Origin: Cryptosporangium phraense
GTDB taxonomy: Bacteria; Actinomycetota; Actinomycetes; Mycobacteriales; Cryptosporangiaceae
DNA: 64,000 bases
Direction of reading: 5' to 3'
NCBI RefSeq assembly: GCF_006912135.1
Contig: NZ_VIRS01000015.1
Location: 146,683-210,682 of the forward strand
Shown: one piece after another, positions 32,513-41,646 of the stretch
How positions within the stretch are numbered: position 1 is the first letter of the stretch
How the letters are laid out: the number at the start of each line of letters is the position of its first letter
Notes under the pieces: model-generated
The model's input: the letters and a program-made list of their open reading frames with translations, nothing else
What the model was told of the DNA's origin: nothing
Database searches by the model: none
Program-made: the position numbers and the translations under genes

Positions 32513-33844
32513 TCAGCGGTAGGCGTCCTCGAGCGTCACCTCGCGGACCGTCCGTAGCGTCGACCGGAGGGTGTCGAGGTCGGTCGAGGAGAGCGCGAGG
32601 CGCAGTGCCTGCGGCACCGGCGTCGCCACGGCGAACGGCTCGGCCGTGGTGACCGAGATGCGCTGCCGCGCGAGGGTGGCGGCCAGCCGATCGGCCCGGG
32701 CGTCCTCCGGCAACGGCATCCAGACGAAATACGACGAGCCATGGCCGACGTACGGGAGCCCGGCGAACTCGGCCCGGACGATGGCCTGGCGCGCCCGGGC
32801 GTCGTCACGCTTGCGGGCCTCCAACTCGTCGACCGTGCCGTCCTCGAGCCAGCGGCAGGCGATCGCGGTGGTCAGCGCGGGCGTGTTCCAGGTGGTGAGG
32901 CGGATCGCGCGCTCGACGCCGGCGACCACCGACGGCGGCGCGACGACGAACCCGACCCGCAGCCCGGTCGCGACGCTCTTGGAGAGCCCGGAGACGTAGA
33001 CCGTGCGCTCCGGCTCGATCGCGGCCAGCGGCGGCGGCGGGTTCTCGACGAGGTACGCGTAGGAGGCGTCCTCGATCAGGAGCGCGTCGTGACGCCGGGC
33101 CAGGGCCGCGAGGTCGTGCCGCGTGGCCTCCGGGAGGACCCAGCCGAGCGGGTTGTGCAGCGTCGGCATCGTGTAGATCGCCTTGACCGGGCGGGCGACG
33201 CAGAGCCGTTCGAGCGCGTCGAGGTCGGGCCCGGCGCTGGTCGTGGCCACCGGGGCGAGCTCGAGGTGGAGCTGTTTCGCCAGCGCCCGGAAGCCGGAGT
33301 ACGTCAGCGCGTCGGCCGCCACGACGTCGCCCGGGTTCAACGTCGCCATCAGCGTGGTGGCCAGCCCGTGCTGGGCGCCGCTGACGATCAGGACGCGCTC
33401 CGGGTCGGCGTCGAGACCGCGGCGACGGAGGTGCCGGGCGACCGCCTCGCGGTCGCGGGTGCGGCCGCGGTGGGGCTGATAGCGCAGGAGTCCCTCCAGG
33501 TCACCGGAGGTGGCCAGGTCGCGGAGCGCGGCCCGGAGGGTCTCGGTCTGGCCGGGCAGCGAGGGGTAGTTGAACGTGAGGTCGACCGCGTCCGCGGCGA
33601 CCGTGTCCTGGTCGACGCCGTGGCCCGGCGGCAGCGCGAGGTCCCGGACGAACGTGCCCCGGCCCTGTTCGCGGCTGACCAGGCCGAGCGCGTCGAGCTC
33701 GGCGTAGACGCGGGTCGCGGTGACGATCGCGATGCCTTCGCCGGCGGCCAGCGCGCGGTGGGTGGGCAGCCGGGTGCCGGGCGCGAGGTCGCCCGAGCGG
33801 ATCCGGGCCACGAACGCGTCGACGATCCGCTTGTAGCGCTGCAC
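32513..33844 (-). CDS. MocR-type (GntR-HTH/aminotransferase) transcriptional regulator
   Basis: 443 aa. GntR winged helix at the N-terminus (about 1-70, AFVARIRSGDLAPGTRLPTHRALA) linked to a fold-type I aminotransferase domain with LIVSGAQHGL, TMPTLHNPLG, IEDASYAYL and the PLP lysine in VSGLSKSVATGLRVGF. Such regulators sense PLP or an amine. GTG start with TACAAT 7 nt upstream (leaderless). Divergent from the DJ-1 gene across an 11-bp-arm inverted repeat. Confidence 0.92.
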   Translation of the reverse strand: MQRYKRIVDAFVARIRSGDLAPGTRLPTHRALAAGEGIAIVTATRVYAELDALGLVSREQGRGTFVRDLALPPGHGVDQDTVAADAVDLTFNYPSLPGQTETLRAALRDLATSGDLEGLLRYQPHRGRTRDREAVARHLRRRGLDADPERVLIVSGAQHGLATTLMATLNPGDVVAADALTYSGFRALAKQLHLELAPVATTSAGPDLDALERLCVARPVKAIYTMPTLHNPLGWVLPEATRHDLAALARRHDALLIEDASYAYLVENPPPPLAAIEPERTVYVSGLSKSVATGLRVGFVVAPPSVVAGVERAIRLTTWNTPALTTAIACRWLEDGTVDELEARKRDDARARQAIVRAEFAGLPYVGHGSSYFVWMPLPEDARADRLAATLARQRISVTTAEPFAVATPVPQALRLALSSTDLDTLRSTLRTVREVTLEDAYR

Positions 33845-33855
33845 GAGCGGAATTG

Positions 33856-33887
33856 TAGGCAGGACAATTATTCGACTGTCCTGCCTA
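33856..33887. promoter_or_regulatory. MocR operator: 11-bp perfect inverted repeat
   Basis: TAGGCAGGACA (33856-33866) and TGTCCTGCCTA (33877-33887) are perfect inverted arms 10 bp apart, between the start codons of the MocR regulator (33844) and the DJ-1 gene (33908). The left arm overlaps the -10 of the MocR gene and the right arm lies between -35 and -10 of the DJ-1 gene, so one site could control both. Confidence 0.7.
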
Positions 33888-33907
33888 GGCCCCCTACCGT
33901 CCGGCCC

Positions 33908-34537
33908 ATGCACATCGCGATCCTGACGTTCGAGGGCTACAACGAGCTGGACTCCCTGATCGCACTCGGGGTGCTGAACCGGGTGCCCGGGCTGCGGGTG
34001 ACGATCGCGTCGCCCGCGCCGCGGGTGCGGTCGATGAACGGCGTCGTGATCGAGTCGATGGCGACGCTCGAGGACGCCTGCGCCGCCGACGCGGTGATCG
34101 TCGGCAGCGGCGTCGCCACCCGCGAGGTCGTCGAGGACCCGTCGATCATGACGACGCTGCGCGGGCTCGACCCGTCCCGGCAGCTGCTGGCCGGGCAGTG
34201 TTCGGGCGCGCTCGTGCTGGCCCGGCTCGGCCTGCTCGACGGCGTCCCGGCCTGCACCGATCTGACGACGAAGCCGTGGGTGGTGGCGGCCGGGATCTCG
34301 GTGCTGGATCAGCCGTTCTTCGCCCGGGGGAACGTGGCGACGGCCGGGGGCTGTCTGGCGTCGCACTACCTGGCCGGGTGGGCGTTGGCCCGGCTCGTCG
34401 GGCGCGAAGCGGCCGAGTCGGCGCTGCACTACGTCGCCCCGGTCGGCGAGAAGGAAGAGTACGTCTCGCGGGCCTGGGCGAACATCGACCCGTACCTGGT
34501 TACGGGGTTTCCGCAACTGGCTTCCTCCCAGCCGTGA
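33908..34537 (+). CDS. DJ-1/PfpI family protein
   Basis: 209 aa. Flavodoxin-like fold with the nucleophile-elbow Cys98 (LLAGQCSGALVLARLG) and Glu13 in GYNELD, as in DJ-1/PfpI glutamine-amidotransferase-like proteins (isonitrile hydratases, glyoxalase III, proteases). Substrate unknown. TACCGT ends 7 nt before the ATG, with no Shine-Dalgarno. Divergently paired with the MocR regulator. Confidence 0.9.
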   Translation: MHIAILTFEGYNELDSLIALGVLNRVPGLRVTIASPAPRVRSMNGVVIESMATLEDACAADAVIVGSGVATREVVEDPSIMTTLRGLDPSRQLLAGQCSGALVLARLGLLDGVPACTDLTTKPWVVAAGISVLDQPFFARGNVATAGGCLASHYLAGWALARLVGREAAESALHYVAPVGEKEEYVSRAWANIDPYLVTGFPQLASSQP

Positions 34538-34556
34538 GGTGCCTGATACTCCCCCG

Positions 34557-35684
34557 GTGACGATTCGACCGGTGGCGCTGTTGGCGCTGTTGGTAGTGGT
34601 GGTGCTGGCCGAGGTGCGGTTCCTCTCGGTGGCGTCGCCGAGCGGGGTGTTCGTCCTCGGTCTGCTGGTCGCGATGCTGGCGTCGGGGCTGGTGAGCCTG
34701 GCCGCGTGGGCCGGTGCGGGTGGCGCGGTCGTCGGGCTGTGCATCGGGGCCGGGCGACCGGTGTGGTTCCGCCGGTCGGCGTCGGGGTTCTACGTGCAGG
34801 TGAACGCGGTGCCGCTGGCAATCAGCCCCCTGAGCTTCGGGGCGCGTCTTGGGCGGTCGCCGCGGGCGCCGTTCGTGGCGCTGCTGGCCTGCTGGGCTGC
34901 GCTCGGCGTCGTCAGCCTGGGGGTTCTCGCGACGACCCGGAGTGAGTTCGCGTTCGGCGTCGCGGCCGGGACGCTCGTCGTGGGCGTCGTCGCCTGGAGC
35001 AGCCGGCGGCCGAGCGCGGCGCTGCCGGCCGCGCGCTCGGAGCGGGAGGCGCGGGCCCGGGCCCGGCTGACGCCGGTGTTCCTCGCCTCGGCCCGCAGCG
35101 ACTACGCGGCGGTGCTGGAGCTGACCGCGGACGCCCCGCCGGTGCCGCGGGACTGGACCGACGCGATGCTTACGATCCAGCGCGCCGCCGCGCTCTCCGA
35201 GCTCTCCCGCCCGACGGAGGCGGTCCGCCTCCTCCGGATCGCTGTCGACGGGGCGGGTGCGCTCCGGGCGGGAGCCGACGGGCCGCGGGCGCTCGGGGGG
35301 CTGGCGCCGTTGCTGCCCGGGGCGCTGGCCACCGCGCTGTTCTTCGCTCTGCTCCGGGGCGAGGTGCCGGCCGAGCACGTCGCCTCGGTCGTCGCCGAGA
35401 TCCGGAACTCCGCGCGCCTCCGTCCGCCGAGCCCGCTGATGCGTCTGATCCTCGACGCCCAGGCGGCCTACGTCGACGGCCACTACCCGCGCGCGATCAC
35501 GGCCGCGGTCCGAGCCGCCCGCCACAGCCCACCCGGCGAACGCGCCAACGCCTACGCGCTGGCCGCGCTCTCCTGCGCCCGCTCCGGCGATGCGGACGGC
35601 TCCCGTCACTACCTGGACCTCGCCGTCCGCGACAACCCGGACGCGCCGCTGCTCCTACCGGCCTCAGCCGGTGTCAACGGCTGA
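34557..35684 (+). CDS. Membrane protein of unknown function with helical (TPR-like) C-terminus
   Basis: 375 aa from GTG 34557 (GATACT ends 6 nt upstream); GTG 34539 is an alternative. Four hydrophobic segments fall within residues 1-155, separated by a conserved-looking loop RPVWFRRSASGFYVQVNAVPLAISPLSFGARLG. The C-terminal 200 residues are alpha-helical with TPR-like spacing (YVDGHYPRAITAAVRAARHSPPGERANAYALAALSCARSG). The loop after TM2 resembles actinobacterial M50-like membrane proteins, but no HExxH is present. Function unassigned. Confidence 0.65.
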   Translation: MTIRPVALLALLVVVVLAEVRFLSVASPSGVFVLGLLVAMLASGLVSLAAWAGAGGAVVGLCIGAGRPVWFRRSASGFYVQVNAVPLAISPLSFGARLGRSPRAPFVALLACWAALGVVSLGVLATTRSEFAFGVAAGTLVVGVVAWSSRRPSAALPAARSEREARARARLTPVFLASARSDYAAVLELTADAPPVPRDWTDAMLTIQRAAALSELSRPTEAVRLLRIAVDGAGALRAGADGPRALGGLAPLLPGALATALFFALLRGEVPAEHVASVVAEIRNSARLRPPSPLMRLILDAQAAYVDGHYPRAITAAVRAARHSPPGERANAYALAALSCARSGDADGSRHYLDLAVRDNPDAPLLLPASAGVNG

Positions 35685-35690
35685 TCGACC

Positions 35691-36359
35691 ATGCCACCTG
35701 AGACCCTCTACCACCGTCTGGTCGGCTGGCACGCGCCCGCGCTGCGCCGGGCCGTGCTCGCGGTCCTCGTCGGCGTGGCCGCCGCCGGGATCCTGATCCC
35801 GTTCGCCCGGTGGCAGCTGGCCGCGGTGACCGGCTGGGACGCCGCCGCGCTCACCTACCTGGCCACGATCTGGCCGATCATCCTCCGGGCCGACAGCACC
35901 CGCGCCGAGATGCTGGCCCGCCGCGAGGACGAGCGACGCGGAGCGGCGGCCGTGCTCCTGGTCGGGGCCAGCGTCGGCAGCCTGTTCGGGGCCGCGTTCG
36001 CGCTCGGCGCCGCCGGGGGCCAGCACGGCGCGACACGGGCCCTGCTGACCGGCGCGGCCGTCCTCACGGTCGCGCTGTCGTGGCTGGTCATCAACACGGT
36101 CTACACGACCCGCTACGCCGACCTCGAGTATCGGAACCCGAAGGGCGGGATCGAGTTCGGCGACGACGACGAGAAGCCCGACTTCCGCGACTTCGCCTAC
36201 GTCGCGTTCACGATCGGCATGTGTTACCAGGTCTCCGACACGACGCTGCGCAGCCGCACGATCCGTCGGACCGCGCTCACCCACGCGCTGCTCTCGTACC
36301 TGTTCGGCGCGGTCATCGTCGGCGGCTCGGTCAATCTGATCGCCGGCCTGCTGAACTGA
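35691..36359 (+). CDS. DUF1345 family membrane protein
   Basis: 222 aa, 6 bp after the previous gene. Five membrane segments. The family signature is clear in NTVYTTRYADLEYRNPKGGIEF and DFRDFAYVAFTIGMCYQVSDTTLRSRTIRRTALTHALLSYLFG. Role unknown. Confidence 0.88.
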   Translation: MPPETLYHRLVGWHAPALRRAVLAVLVGVAAAGILIPFARWQLAAVTGWDAAALTYLATIWPIILRADSTRAEMLARREDERRGAAAVLLVGASVGSLFGAAFALGAAGGQHGATRALLTGAAVLTVALSWLVINTVYTTRYADLEYRNPKGGIEFGDDDEKPDFRDFAYVAFTIGMCYQVSDTTLRSRTIRRTALTHALLSYLFGAVIVGGSVNLIAGLLN

Positions 36360-36361
36360 GA

Positions 36362-36420
36362 ACGGGCGACCCTCCCGGGCCGCCCGTGGTCACCCGCACG
36401 CCTCCGCTCGGCGGGTGGCC
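36362..36420. terminator. Two tandem hairpins between convergent genes
   Basis: ACGGGCG/CGCCCGT arms (36362-36368 and 36381-36387) are followed by a 10-bp stem containing CACCCGC/GCGGGTG (36388-36397 and 36411-36420). They separate the DUF1345 gene from the convergent PG-binding gene. Confidence 0.6.
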
Positions 36421-36424
36421 GGTC

Positions 36425-36799
36425 TCAGAACGCCCGCAGGTAGGCCCAGGTCTGCTCGCCGACGATGCCGTCGACCTTGATGTGCTGCCCCGAGTCGTAG
36501 ATCGACTGCTGGAAGTCGTGCGCGGCCTTCTTCGAGTTCGGGCCGAGCACCCCGTCGATCGTTCCCGGGTTGTAGCCCAGCCGCTTGAGCAGGCACTGGG
36601 CCTCGATGCCGGACGACGACACCCCGGTCGACGACGGGGTCACCGAGTAGCCGGAGTAGTACCCGGCGAAGTGGTCGCCGCCCGACACCGAGTAGTGGCA
36701 GGTGTACGCGGCCGAGGCGGCCGACGCGGGCAGCACCGCTAACCCGCCTCCGAGCGCCAGGGCGGCGGCCGCCAGGACGATGCGTGGTTTGAGGTTCAA
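36425..36799 (-). CDS. Secreted peptidoglycan-binding domain protein
   Basis: 124 aa from a TTG with a strong AGGAG site 7 nt upstream. A Sec signal peptide (about 1-31, cleavage near ASAASA) is followed by a cysteine pair and one PG_binding_1 repeat (about 66-124: AQCLLKRLGYNPGTIDGVLGPNSKKAAHDFQQ). Extracellular; probably anchors to or senses cell-wall glycan. TAGAGT at 36831-36836 (minus) is a likely -10. Confidence 0.85.
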   Translation of the reverse strand: MNLKPRIVLAAAALALGGGLAVLPASAASAAYTCHYSVSGGDHFAGYYSGYSVTPSSTGVSSSGIEAQCLLKRLGYNPGTIDGVLGPNSKKAAHDFQQSIYDSGQHIKVDGIVGEQTWAYLRAF

Positions 36800-36892
36800 A
36801 AGAGCTCCTTTCCTGGATATTCCACTCAGGACTCTAGCGAGTACGCTCGGGCCGACGGGTGTTCTCGAGGTTCTGACCGGCCGACGCCGGGA

Positions 36893-37285
36893 TCAGCGGG
36901 CGTCGAGGCGGGCGACTCGGCGGGGGCCGGCGGTCCGGCGGTAGCTGGCGTCGACGAGTTCGGCCAGTTCGTCCCAGTCGGTGTCGTCGTCGAGGTCGAT
37001 GCCCAGCCAGCCGGACGGGCCCAGGTAGGCCGGGACGTAACAGCGCGCATCGCCCGCCAGCGCGGTGCGCTCCTCGTCGTCGAGCAGGACGAGGAGCGAG
37101 CGCTCGTGCCGGTGGTAGCGGCCGTCGATCTTGATCGAGCCGCCGAAGTACGCGAACACCTTGGTCGTGTAGAAGGCCGGGATGCCGTGGGAGATCTTCT
37201 CGGCCGCGTCCGGGAAGGCGAGCGCGATCTCGCGCACCCGGCGCAGCACCGGATCGGCGTCGTCGACGTTGCGCGGGTGCGTCAC
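36893..37285 (-). CDS. MmcQ/YjbR family protein
   Basis: 130 aa. Contains the family pattern REIALAFPDAAEKISHGIPAFYTTKVFAYFG near the start and LGIDLDDDTDWDELAELVDASYRRT at the end, a compact alpha/beta fold similar to CyaY-like DNA-binding proteins. GTG start with TAGGGT 6 nt upstream. Role unknown. Confidence 0.85.
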   Translation of the reverse strand: MTHPRNVDDADPVLRRVREIALAFPDAAEKISHGIPAFYTTKVFAYFGGSIKIDGRYHRHERSLLVLLDDEERTALAGDARCYVPAYLGPSGWLGIDLDDDTDWDELAELVDASYRRTAGPRRVARLDAR

Positions 37286-37374
37286 ACCCCGACCCTACGG
37301 TCTACTTCTTACGAGAGTCTGGCGTCCCGGTGCCGACCGGCCGGGGCCGGGCACTTCCTCCCTAGCGTGTCGGT

Positions 37375-38427
37375 ATGCGAATCCTCGTCACCGGCGGTGC
37401 GGGCTTCATCGGGTCGTGCGTGGCCGACACCCTGATCGGGGCCGGGCACGACGTCCGGATCCTCGACGTCCTGCTCCCCGCGGCCCATCCGGCCTACCCG
37501 TCCGGCCGGCCCGGCTACTCGGCCGACCTGGACCTGCGGGTCGCCGACGTCCGGGACCGGTCGGCCGTGGCCACCGCGCTCTCCGGCGTCGAGGCGGTCG
37601 TCCACCAGGCCGCGATGGTCGGCCTCGGCACCGGGGCGACCGACCTGCCCGACTACGTCGGGATCAACGACCTCGGCACCGCCGTGCTGCTCGAGGCGAT
37701 GGCCGACGCCGGGGTGGGCCGGCTGGTGGTGGCCGGCTCGATGGTCGTCTACGGCGAGGGTCGGTACCTCTGCCGACGGCACGGGGCGGTCCGGCCGGGC
37801 CCGCGCGAGGAGGCCGACCTGGCCGCCGGGGTCTTCGAGCCGCGCTGCCCGCACTGCGCCGCGCTGCTCACGCCCGGAGCGGTCGAGGAGGACGCACCCC
37901 TGGACCCGCGGAACGTGTACGCCGCGACCAAGGTCGCCCAGGAGCATCTCGCCTCGGCCTGGGCCCGGATGACCGGCGGCGCCGCGATCGCGCTCCGCTA
38001 CCACAACGTCTACGGGCCGCGGATGCCCCGCGACACCCCGTACGCCGGGGTCGCGTCGCTGTTCCGGTCGGCGCTGGAGCGCGGGATCGCCCCCCGGGTG
38101 TTCGAGGACGGCGGCCAGCGACGCGACTTCGTGCACGTCGCCGACGTCGCCGAGGCCAACCGGGCCGCGCTGGCGGCGACCGACCGGCCGGGGTTCCGGG
38201 CCTACAACGTCGCCTCGGGCCAGGTGCACACGGTCGGGGAGATGGCCCGGGCACTGGCCGACGCGCTCGGCGGGCCGGAACCGGTCGTGACCGGCGAGTA
38301 CCGGCTCGGGGACGTCCGGCACGTCACCGCGTCGCCCGACCGGGCCGCGGCCGAGCTGGGGTTCCGGGCCCGATGGGACTTCGAGGCCGGGATGAAGGAG
38401 TTCGCGGCCGCGCCGCTGCGCGGCTGA
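37375..38427 (+). CDS. NAD-dependent epimerase/dehydratase with cysteine-rich insert
   Basis: 350 aa extended SDR. Rossmann motif VTGGAGFIGS (residues 5-14), SMVVYG, catalytic YAATK (YxxxK) near 182, and YHNVYGPRMP. Between the Ser and Tyr motifs lies an insert with CRRHG and RCPHC, a possible zinc knuckle, that is absent from standard UDP-sugar epimerases. Acts on a nucleotide sugar or similar; the product probably feeds the neighbouring glycosyltransferases. TAGCGT ends 6 nt before the ATG. 3 bp from the convergent kinase gene. Confidence 0.88.
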   Translation: MRILVTGGAGFIGSCVADTLIGAGHDVRILDVLLPAAHPAYPSGRPGYSADLDLRVADVRDRSAVATALSGVEAVVHQAAMVGLGTGATDLPDYVGINDLGTAVLLEAMADAGVGRLVVAGSMVVYGEGRYLCRRHGAVRPGPREEADLAAGVFEPRCPHCAALLTPGAVEEDAPLDPRNVYAATKVAQEHLASAWARMTGGAAIALRYHNVYGPRMPRDTPYAGVASLFRSALERGIAPRVFEDGGQRRDFVHVADVAEANRAALAATDRPGFRAYNVASGQVHTVGEMARALADALGGPEPVVTGEYRLGDVRHVTASPDRAAAELGFRARWDFEAGMKEFAAAPLRG

Positions 38428-38430
38428 GTC

Positions 38431-39450
38431 TCAGGGCACCGGCAGACGGACCGTGAACCGGCACCCGGCGTCGATGTTCGCGACCGCGATCTGGCCCTGG
38501 TGAGCTTCGACCAGCCCGCGCGCGATCGCCAGCCCGAGCCCGCCCCTCGCCTCGCCACCCCGGGCGGGCCCGGGGGTGCGGGCGGCCTCGCCGCGGAACG
38601 CCTCGTCGAAGACCCGGGGCAGGTCGGCCTCGGGGATCCCGCCGCACGCGTCGGACACCGCGACCCACCCGCCGTCGGGGTCGACGTCCCCGGTCACCGT
38701 CACCACGCCGTCGCTCGGGGTGTGCCGGATCGCGTTCAGCAGCAGGTTGCTGAACACCCGGCCGAGTTCGGGCTCGCTGGCCCGGACGGTCGCGTACCGC
38801 GCCTGCTCGGCAACCAGCCGGACACCCTTGGCCCGGGCCAGCGGCGCCGCCGTCGCGACCGCGTCCGAGACGACGTCGGCCAGCGAGACGTCGGCGAGCG
38901 TGAGGCGCAGCGCCCCGGCGTTGATCCGGGAGAGCTCGAACAGGTCGTCGACCAGCTCCGACATCCGGTAGGTCTCCCGGCGGATCCGCCGGTGGTAGTC
39001 GGCGACCGTCGCCGGATCGGCGACGACGCCGTCCTCCAACGCCTCGGCCATCGCCCGGAGCCCGGCCAGCGGCGTGCGCAGGTCGTGGCTGACCCAGGCG
39101 ACGATCTCGCGCCGCCGCGACTCGGCCTCGCGCTCCCGCGCGCGGGCCTCGTCGGCCCAGATGCTCTGCCGGGTCAGCCGTCGTCCGGCCCACCAGGCCA
39201 CGGCCAGGCTGACGACGCCGGAGACGCCGATGACGACGAACAGGATCACCATGTCGTGCGAGCTGATGAACATCGCCCGGGCCGACACCACGACCCCGGC
39301 GACGATCGCGACGACGGTCGTGACCAGCAGCGCGCTCAGGTGCGCGGTGACCGAGCGCCCGCGCATCGACCGCAGCACGACGACGCCGGCCAGGCCGACG
39401 GCCAGCGAGCAGCCCAGCGCGACCAGCCCGATCAGCACGAGGTCGGGCAT
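38431..39450 (-). CDS. Sensor histidine kinase (OmpR-type partner)
   Basis: 339 aa. Two to three membrane segments (3-27, 38-58, 68-88), HisKA box with His122 (WVSHDLRTPLAGLRAM), N box RVFSNLLLNAIRHT, and a G box GGLGLAIARGLVEAHQG. No extracellular sensor domain of size, so it probably senses a membrane signal. Start overlaps the regulator stop by one base (TGATG). Confidence 0.93.
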   Translation of the reverse strand: MPDLVLIGLVALGCSLAVGLAGVVVLRSMRGRSVTAHLSALLVTTVVAIVAGVVVSARAMFISSHDMVILFVVIGVSGVVSLAVAWWAGRRLTRQSIWADEARAREREAESRRREIVAWVSHDLRTPLAGLRAMAEALEDGVVADPATVADYHRRIRRETYRMSELVDDLFELSRINAGALRLTLADVSLADVVSDAVATAAPLARAKGVRLVAEQARYATVRASEPELGRVFSNLLLNAIRHTPSDGVVTVTGDVDPDGGWVAVSDACGGIPEADLPRVFDEAFRGEAARTPGPARGGEARGGLGLAIARGLVEAHQGQIAVANIDAGCRFTVRLPVP

Positions 39451-40145
39451 CAGCGGTCCCCTCCCGATCGGTAGGCCGGGTCGAAGCGGTAGCCGACGCC
39501 CCAGACGGTCGCGATGCGCACCGGCTTGGTCGGGTCGGGCTCGATCTTCTCGCGCAGGCGCCGGACGTGGACGGTCACCGTGCTCTGGTCGCCGAACGAC
39601 CAGCCCCAGACCTGGGCCAGCAGCTCGCCCCGGTCGAACGCCCGGCCGGGGTTGCGCAGGAAGTGCACGAGCAGGTCGAACTCGCGCACGGTCGTCGACA
39701 GCGCGGTGCCGGCCCGGGTCAGCGTGCGCGCGACCGTGTCGACCCGGAGGTCCCCGTCCACGTAGATGTCGCCGTCCGGCTCGGGCGGCCGGGTGCGGCG
39801 CAGGATCGACTGGACCCGCAGCACCAGCTCGCGGGGAGAGAACGGCTTCGTCACGTAGTCGTCGGCGCCCAGTTCGAGGCCGACCACGCGATCGGTCTCC
39901 TCGCCGAGCGCGGTCAGCATCACGACCGGCACGTCGGACCGGGAGCGCAGCTTGCGGCAGACGTCCAGGCCGGACATGCCCGGGAGCATGAGGTCGAGGA
40001 CGACCAGCGACGGCCGGTGCCGGTCGGCCGCCTCCAGGGCGGCCGGTCCGTCCGCGGCCAGCACGACCGCGAGACCGGCCCGCTCCAGGTAGCGACGGAC
40101 GACGTCGCTGACGGTCGGGTCGTCGTCGACGACGAGGACGGTCAC
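39450..40145 (-). CDS. OmpR/PhoB-type response regulator
   Basis: 231 aa from GTG 40145, which forms a GTGA overlap with the glycosyltransferase gene (a second GTG is one codon upstream). Receiver: acidic Asp7-9, phospho-acceptor Asp51, Lys100 in YVTKPFS. Winged helix 130-228 with LLVHFLRNPGRAFDRGELLAQVWG and STVTVHVRRLREKIEPDP. Co-transcribed with the membrane glycosyltransferase and the kinase. Confidence 0.93.
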   Translation of the reverse strand: MTVLVVDDDPTVSDVVRRYLERAGLAVVLAADGPAALEAADRHRPSLVVLDLMLPGMSGLDVCRKLRSRSDVPVVMLTALGEETDRVVGLELGADDYVTKPFSPRELVLRVQSILRRTRPPEPDGDIYVDGDLRVDTVARTLTRAGTALSTTVREFDLLVHFLRNPGRAFDRGELLAQVWGWSFGDQSTVTVHVRRLREKIEPDPTKPVRIATVWGVGYRFDPAYRSGGDR

Positions 40146-41545
40146 CACTTCAGCTCCAGGGTGAGCTGCACGAGCAGCGTGAGCGCGAGCTGGGCGGCGA
40201 GCCAGCGACGGCGTCGGTCGGGGGGAAGAGCCGCGGTCGCGGTGAGGAGCCACAGCTCGAACGGGAGGTAGATCCGCTCGACCTCACCCTTGGACAGATT
40301 GGACGCACACGCGAGCAGCACCGCGACGAGCGCCGCCGCGGGCAGCACGACGGCCCGCCCGAGCGGGCCGTGAAGCCTTTCGCGGGCGCCCGCGCCGGCC
40401 GAGGCGAGGCCGGCCGCGCCGGCCGAAGCGCGGACGCCTGCGCCGGCCGAGGCGAGGCCGGCCACGGCGGCCGGGCCGACCGCGATGGCCAGCGCGGCCA
40501 GGTTCGCGACCAGGAAGTACGCCGTCGGCCGGTCGATCCAGGCCGGCCCCTCGCGCACCCGTTCGCTCGCGATCGCCAGCCCGTCGAGCCACCAGAACCC
40601 CTCGGCCGCGAACGCCCCGATCACCGCCAGCACCGCCGGCGCGGCCACCAGCAGCGGACGGACCCGCCGCTGCCCGAGCACCACGGCCACGGCCGGCACG
40701 CTCATCAACGTCAGACCGTAGGAGAGGAAGAGCGTCGCGCCGAGCAGGAGCCCGGCGCCGACCGCGAGCAGATCGCCGGCCCGGTCGTGGCGGGAGGCCG
40801 CGTGGGCCAGCGCGCACACCCCCCAGGCGCTGACGCCGAGGAACAGCGCGTCGGCCGAGGTCGCGATCCACAGCACGGACGGCGCCAGCGCCACGAACGG
40901 AGCCGCCGCCCGCGCGGTGGTCTCGTCGGCGAGCAACCGCAGGGTGAGCAGCACCGCGGGCACCGCCGACGCCCCGGCCAGGATGCACAGCGCCGCCGAC
41001 CAGCCCGGGGCCCCGAGCCCGACCCGATCGAGCCCGGTGAACACGAGCAGCGCGCCCGGCGGATGACCGGACACGTGCGTGACCCACTGGAACCCCGCCG
41101 ACCCGCCGAGCACGTGCTCGGTGAACGTCGAGAGGAAGGGCCGCAGCTCACCGACGCGGTGCACGTCGCGGAGGTACTCCCAGCGGGTGGTGAGCGGCGC
41201 GCTGAGCGCGCCGATCCCGTCGGTGGCGGCGACCACGACGGCCCAGAGCGCGGTCGCGGCGGCCGAGCCGACGAGCAGCCGTCCCCACGCCGCTCGCCGC
41301 GTGAATTCGGCCGCGTAGCGGACGAAGACCACCGCCAGACCGATCGCGACCAGAGCGAACGCCGGGAACCGGGGGTGCCACGAGCCGGTCAGGATCAGCC
41401 CGCCGTCGAGGTGCAGCCGCGTGCCGCCGTAACTAAGCCAGGCGCCCCAGGCCGCGCAGGCGGCGACCGCGGCTGCCGTGGCCAGGAGCGCGCGGGTCGC
41501 TCTCGGGCGGGCCCGCGGCTCGGCGGACACCGTGGTGGGTGGCAT
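40142..41545 (-). CDS. GT-C type polytopic glycosyltransferase (mannosyltransferase-like)
   Basis: 467 aa with roughly 11 membrane segments. The first outer loop region and YLRDVHRVGELRPFLSTFTEHVLGGSAGFQWVTHVSGHPPG resemble GT39/GT87-like lipid-phospho-sugar-dependent glycosyltransferases. Residues ~370-395 contain two copies of a GLASAGAGxRA-like unit, encoded by a 24-bp direct repeat (40392-40415 and 40440-40463). TACGCT lies 6 nt before the ATG. First gene of an operon with a two-component system. Confidence 0.78.
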   Translation of the reverse strand: MPPTTVSAEPRARPRATRALLATAAAVAACAAWGAWLSYGGTRLHLDGGLILTGSWHPRFPAFALVAIGLAVVFVRYAAEFTRRAAWGRLLVGSAAATALWAVVVAATDGIGALSAPLTTRWEYLRDVHRVGELRPFLSTFTEHVLGGSAGFQWVTHVSGHPPGALLVFTGLDRVGLGAPGWSAALCILAGASAVPAVLLTLRLLADETTARAAAPFVALAPSVLWIATSADALFLGVSAWGVCALAHAASRHDRAGDLLAVGAGLLLGATLFLSYGLTLMSVPAVAVVLGQRRVRPLLVAAPAVLAVIGAFAAEGFWWLDGLAIASERVREGPAWIDRPTAYFLVANLAALAIAVGPAAVAGLASAGAGVRASAGAAGLASAGAGARERLHGPLGRAVVLPAAALVAVLLACASNLSKGEVERIYLPFELWLLTATAALPPDRRRRWLAAQLALTLLVQLTLELKW

Positions 41546-41646
41546 GAGCCGAGCGTAGGTGCCGCCCCGGCCGCGTCCCCGTCCCGTTCGGGTTCCGTAA
41601 GACTTTCGTTCGACCTTTTTGTCGGCTTCGATCCTACGGTCGGCGC

